The notes under the pieces are model-generated. The model did not search any database. It had not been told where the DNA came from and saw only the letters and a list, made by a program, of their open reading frames with translations. Below are positions 6,292 through 9,532 of a stretch of 9,532 nt of DNA, one piece after another. Positions within the stretch are counted from its first letter, which is position 1. The number at the start of each line of letters is the position of its first letter. This DNA comes from an uncultured Bacteroidia bacterium (GTDB taxonomy: Bacteria > Bacteroidota > Bacteroidia > Bacteroidales > CAJPTX01). Location: assembly GCA_938040915.1 (NCBI GenBank), contig CALHZE010000338.1, positions 1 through 9,532 on the forward strand, read 5' to 3'. A program made the translations under genes and the position numbers.

Positions 6292-7923
6292 ATGGATCGC
6301 CCACGCCGTTTACCCATAAGTACGCAAGACTTCGAAACGTTGCGAAACGACGGAGATATCTATGTCGATAAGACGCAGTACATCGAAAAACTTTTCTCAT
6401 TGGGACGGATCTTCTTCCTAAGCCGCCCACACCGCTTTGGCAAGAGCCTATTCCTGTCGACCCTGAAAGCCTACTTCGAAGGGAAGAAAGAGCTCTTCGA
6501 CGGATTGTATATTGCCGCGCACGAGGACGAGATTGCCCGCCGCCAAAAACGAGAGCCGTGGGAGGCGAGCCCAGTACTCTATTTTGATATGAACGCCACG
6601 AATTACAAAATTCCAGAGGCGCTTAATAGTTTACTTGCACAACAGTTAAAAAAGTGGGAAACGAGATACGGGGTGGAAAAAGAGAGTGAGATACCCGAAC
6701 GACGTCTTGTGCACCTAATCGAGACCCTCTATCTTAAGAAAAAGAAACAGGTCGTCATCCTCATCGACGAATATGACAAACCCCTACTCGAAACCGTCAA
6801 TGACGAAGCGCTTAACGAAGCCAACCGTTCGATCCTCAGAGCCTTTTACGAGGTGCTTAAAAACTGTGACCACTACATCAGTTTCGCCTTCCTAACAGGG
6901 ATTACCAAGTTTAGCAAGACGACCCTCTTTAGCAGCGTCAATAACCTGCGAGACATTTCATTGTTAGGTGATTATGCTGCCGTCTGTGGCTTTACCGAAG
7001 AGGAACTCATAACGCAACTTGCCCCAGAAATAGAACGGTTTGCTGCCAAGTATAAAACCTCTGTAGAAACTACTCGAGAGAAGCTCAAAAAGGAGTATGA
7101 CGGCTATTGTTTCGCAGACACCGAAGAGCACGTCTACAACCCGTACAGTCTTCTCAATGTCTTGGCGGTAAGCAAATACGAATATTACTGGTTTGAGACC
7201 GCTACCCTCTCCTACCTTGTCAACTACTTGAAACGAACCGAGCTCTTCTTTCCTGATTTGGAGGGCGATTGTCAGCTTGACCCAAACTCTCTACAAGATT
7301 TCCGTTACAACGACGGGGACGAAAACTCGCTCATCGCCCTCCTCTTCCAATCGGGATACCTTACCATCAAGAAATATCTGCGCGAGGCGGGGCTCTTTCA
7401 GCTGGGCTACCCCAACGAGGAAGTGCGCTTTAGTTTCTTAAAGGAGCTCTTGCCCCTCTACTCGAGCCTTCAACGCTCACGAATCAAATCGGTCGTCTAC
7501 AACCTCTACGGAGATCTCAATTCCGGTAACCTTGAGAGCGCGATGACGCTCGTCGAAAATATCTTGGCGGGCATCCTCTATGGCAATATCCCCAGTGGCG
7601 ATAAGGGGCGTCCCCTCCGCGAACAATATTACCAGTCGGTGCTCTACGCGGTCTTTCGCCTCCTAGGGTTTTATGCGCAAGCCGAGGTGGTGTGTGCCAC
7701 GGGGCGCATCGACATGCTGGTAAAGACCACCAAACATGTCTACCTTTTTGAGTTCAAGGTCAGTGCCCAAGGCACGGCATACGACGCTATCGAACAGATA
7801 AAAGAACGAGGCTACCTCAAGAAGATTCGTAAGACCAAGCGCCCCATCCACCTTGTGGGGGTAAGCTTCGACGAAAAGACCCGTAACATCGGGGAGTGGA
7901 AAGAAGAAATCGTCGCGCGTTGA
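6292..7923 (+). CDS. AAA-ATPase-like / PD-(D/E)XK nuclease-like protein, copy B
   Basis: A complete protein of 543 residues from this start. An ATG two codons upstream (6286) is possible, but alignment of the leader and N-terminus with copy A favours 6292. It has the same two-domain build as copy A: P-loop SRPHRFGKS (Lys51), Walker B VVILIDEYD, then a C-terminal PD-(D/E)XK-like core with GRIDM (Asp474), FEFK (Glu487, Lys489) and Gln502 in AIEQIK. Unlike copy A it has Asp in VLYFDMNA. There is no signal peptide or membrane segment. Between V25 and F69 the two copies encode identical residues, yet 26 of those 45 codons differ, so both have been held by selection over a long time. The biological role of the family is unknown. 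The gene lies between the nifJ terminator and groES with no partner gene, so it looks like a stand-alone unit. Confidence 0.9.
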   Translation: MDRPRRLPISTQDFETLRNDGDIYVDKTQYIEKLFSLGRIFFLSRPHRFGKSLFLSTLKAYFEGKKELFDGLYIAAHEDEIARRQKREPWEASPVLYFDMNATNYKIPEALNSLLAQQLKKWETRYGVEKESEIPERRLVHLIETLYLKKKKQVVILIDEYDKPLLETVNDEALNEANRSILRAFYEVLKNCDHYISFAFLTGITKFSKTTLFSSVNNLRDISLLGDYAAVCGFTEEELITQLAPEIERFAAKYKTSVETTREKLKKEYDGYCFADTEEHVYNPYSLLNVLAVSKYEYYWFETATLSYLVNYLKRTELFFPDLEGDCQLDPNSLQDFRYNDGDENSLIALLFQSGYLTIKKYLREAGLFQLGYPNEEVRFSFLKELLPLYSSLQRSRIKSVVYNLYGDLNSGNLESAMTLVENILAGILYGNIPSGDKGRPLREQYYQSVLYAVFRLLGFYAQAEVVCATGRIDMLVKTTKHVYLFEFKVSAQGTAYDAIEQIKERGYLKKIRKTKRPIHLVGVSFDEKTRNIGEWKEEIVAR

Positions 7924-7943
7924 ACCAACGTGCCATTCTTACC

Positions 7944-7973
7944 CCTCGACGTGCCAAAGTGGCAACGTCGAGG
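7944..7973 (+). terminator. Long hairpin after ATPase copy B
   Basis: CCTCGACGT (7944-7952) and GCCA (7953-7956) pair with TGGC (7960-7963) and ACGTCGAGG (7965-7973), giving 13 bp with one bulged A and a 3-base loop. The position 20 bases past the stop fits transcript termination, but no T run follows directly (the first, CCTTTT, is at 7985-7990). A 3' stabiliser or a boundary element is an alternative. Confidence 0.5.
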
Positions 7974-8072
7974 CCCGTGGTGCGCCTTTTGCATAAGAAG
8001 GGAGCAGAGCACCGCGAGTAGCGGGGCGCGAAGAATGCGAAGTTTGTTAGTTTTAGTCAGAAAACGATAGAG
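7974..8072 (+). promoter_or_regulatory. groES upstream region
   Basis: This must hold the chaperonin promoter if the hairpin at 7944-7973 terminates upstream transcription. No exact TAnnTTTG is present; TAGTTTTA (8049-8056) is one base off, without a -33 partner. I find no CIRCE (TTAGCACTC-N9-GAGTGCTAA) element. CGTGGTGC (7976-7983) can pair with GCACCGCG (8009-8016), and CCGC (8012-8015) alternatively with GCGG (8021-8024), so two exclusive folds are possible. Confidence 0.3.
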
Positions 8073-8351
8073 ATGGCAGAGTTGAAAGTAAGACCTTTGG
8101 GCGATCGCGTGGTGATCGAGCCTATTGCTTCGGAAGAACGCACAGCGAGCGGAATCATCATCCCCGACACCGCAAAGGAAAAACCTCAGCGTGGCACGGT
8201 GCGCGCCGTAGGGAATGGCACGAAGGACGTCACCATGGAAGTGAAGGTCGGCGACGTGGTGCTTTACTCTAAGTATGGCGGTACGGAAGTAACGGTCGAC
8301 GATGTAGACTACATCATCATGCGTCAAAGCGATATTTTGGCAATTATCTAG
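8073..8351 (+). CDS. groES: Co-chaperonin GroES (Hsp10)
   Basis: A 92-residue protein with the full chaperonin-10 signature from VRPLGDRVVIEP (residues 6-17) onward. It forms the seven-membered lid that caps GroEL, binding through the mobile loop at about residues 18-35 (SEERTASGIIIPDTAKEK), whose hydrophobic tripeptide I28-I30 docks onto the GroEL apical domains. The C-terminal part (VGDVVLYSKYGGTEV, then YIIMRQSDILAII) is standard. The length is typical of bacterial GroES. The start has no Shine-Dalgarno, as elsewhere in the window. It is followed after 52 bases by groEL in the same direction, the usual operon order. No hairpin or promoter box is seen between the two, so they are probably co-transcribed. 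Confidence 0.98.
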   Translation: MAELKVRPLGDRVVIEPIASEERTASGIIIPDTAKEKPQRGTVRAVGNGTKDVTMEVKVGDVVLYSKYGGTEVTVDDVDYIIMRQSDILAII

Positions 8352-8403
8352 TCAAAGACCTATTGTGAAAAGAGTGGCATTGACGGTTTAATTTTTGAGA
8401 CTC

Positions 8404-9532
8404 ATGGCAAAGGAAATAAAGTTTGATATTGAGGGGCGTAATAAGCTCAAGAGTGGTGTCGACCAATTGGCGAATGCCGTAAAGGTAACCTTAGGTCCTA
8501 AGGGGCGCAACGTGGTGATGGAACGCAAGTTCGGTTCGCCACAGGTCACCAAAGACGGTGTCTCGGTAGCAAAGGAAATCGAGTTGGAAGATCCGCTCGA
8601 AAACGTAGGTGCACAGCTCGTAAAAGAGGTGGCTTCTAAGACCAACGACGATGCGGGCGACGGCACGACCACGGCTACAGTGTTGGCACAAGCGATTGTG
8701 AATGTCGGTCTGAAGAACGTTACCGCAGGCGCAAACCCGATGGATCTCAAGCGCGGGATCGATAAGGCCGTGGTTGCTGTGGTCGAGAGTCTCCGTAAGC
8801 AGAGCAAGGAAGTGGGCGACGACCTCCTCAAGATTGAGCAAGTGGCGACGATCTCTGCCAACAATGATAACACCATCGGTAAGCTCATTGCTGAGGCGAT
8901 GGGGAAGGTAAAGAAGGAAGGCGTGATCACCGTAGAAGAAGCCAAGGGGATTGAAACTACCGTTGAGGTGGTCGAAGGTATGCAGTTTGACCGCGGCTAT
9001 ATCTCTCCCTACTTCATTACCGACCCTGAGAAGATGGAAGTGGCGCTTGACCGCCCGATGATTCTTCTTACCGACAAGAAGATCTCGTCGATGCAAGACC
9101 TCCTTCCTGTCCTCGAACCCGTAGCAAAGGCAGGGCGCTCAATGCTCATTATCGCCGAGGATGTCGATGGCGAAGCGTTGGCTACGTTGGTCGTTAACCG
9201 CTTGCGTGGTTCGTTGAAGATTGCCGCTGTTAAGGCGCCGGGCTTTGGCGACCGCCGTAAAGAAATGTTGGAAGATATCGCGGTGCTTACGGGCGCTACC
9301 GTGATTAGCGAAGACAAGGGGTTGCGCATCGCAGACGCTAAGCTCGAGATGCTCGGTGAGGCCGAAAAGGTGAATATTACCAAGGACAACACGACCATCG
9401 TGAATGGCATAGGCGATAAGGAAGAAATTAAGAAACGCGTAGCGCAGATCTCTGCCCAGATTGAGAAGTCAACTTCCGACTACGACAAAGAGAAGCTCCA
9501 AGAGCGTAAGGCTAAACTCTCCGGCGGTGTGG
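8404..9532 (+). CDS. groEL: Chaperonin GroEL (Hsp60), 5' part, cut by right edge
   Basis: An open frame of 376 complete codons running off the window. It is the large chaperonin subunit, an ATP-driven double-ring folding machine in the cytoplasm. The equatorial domain shows TLGPKGRNVVM (29-39), KDGVSVAKEI with Asp51, and DGTTTATVL with Asp86; these nucleotide-binding aspartates are Asp52 and Asp87 in Escherichia coli. The apical domain is complete (for example FDRGYISPYFIT, KISSMQDLLP, KAPGFGDRRK). The fragment ends at KLSGGV, on re-entry to the intermediate domain, so about 170 residues including the conserved Asp near 397 lie outside. No frameshift or missing residue is seen. The start gives MAKEIKFD, the normal GroEL N-terminus. 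Confidence 0.98.
   Translation, partial: MAKEIKFDIEGRNKLKSGVDQLANAVKVTLGPKGRNVVMERKFGSPQVTKDGVSVAKEIELEDPLENVGAQLVKEVASKTNDDAGDGTTTATVLAQAIVNVGLKNVTAGANPMDLKRGIDKAVVAVVESLRKQSKEVGDDLLKIEQVATISANNDNTIGKLIAEAMGKVKKEGVITVEEAKGIETTVEVVEGMQFDRGYISPYFITDPEKMEVALDRPMILLTDKKISSMQDLLPVLEPVAKAGRSMLIIAEDVDGEALATLVVNRLRGSLKIAAVKAPGFGDRRKEMLEDIAVLTGATVISEDKGLRIADAKLEMLGEAEKVNITKDNTTIVNGIGDKEEIKKRVAQISAQIEKSTSDYDKEKLQERKAKLSGGV

Noticed and set aside
439..7923. Composite transposon with the two ATPase genes as ends
   Set aside because: The copies are widely diverged at silent sites, their 3' flanks share no sequence I can see, and no transposase, terminal inverted repeats or target duplications are evident.
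7924..8072. CIRCE/HrcA operator before groES
   Set aside because: Neither half-site TTAGCACTC nor GAGTGCTAA is present in the region.

Overview
The window looks like chromosomal DNA from an anaerobic member of the Bacteroidota, most likely a Bacteroidales species close to Porphyromonas. This is an inference from four things. The genes lack Shine-Dalgarno sequences. A perfect Bacteroidota-type -7 box (TAnnTTTG) lies upstream of nifJ. A single-chain pyruvate:ferredoxin oxidoreductase marks an anaerobe. The AAA-ATPase/PD-(D/E)XK fusion family present here in two copies is strongly expanded in that phylum. No database search was possible, so the genus is not settled.

Layout, left to right: (1) 1-137, minus strand: the first 45 codons of an exported protein that runs off the left edge. 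(2) 138-438: non-coding, with a terminator at 314-363 for the gene to its right. (3) 439-2061, minus strand: ATPase/nuclease-like protein, copy A. (4) 2062-2640: a 579-base gene-free stretch with two terminator-like hairpins, five perfect copies of an 11-base tandem repeat, a -7 promoter box and a foldable leader. (5) 2641-6177, plus strand: nifJ, complete, ending in a strong terminator at 6225-6259. (6) 6292-7923, plus strand: copy B of the ATPase/nuclease-like protein. (7) 7924-8072: a hairpin-rich leader. (8) 8073-8351 groES and 8404 to the right edge groEL (5' part only), a chaperonin operon.

The nifJ and groES-groEL genes are housekeeping: one makes acetyl-CoA and reduced ferredoxin during fermentation, the other folds proteins. 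The two ATPase/nuclease paralogs are divergent (A leftward, B rightward), so an inverted pair brackets nifJ. Their proteins are very similar although their synonymous sites have diverged widely, so both appear to be under selection.

The most unusual observation is the arrangement just upstream of both paralogs. Each has a terminator-like hairpin with an unrelated stem, then a T run, then a shared 17-base core, then the start codon, with the T run ending 32-33 bases before the start. I see no complete new system. This shared leader and the 11-base helical-repeat array beside nifJ are the two items most worth following up.
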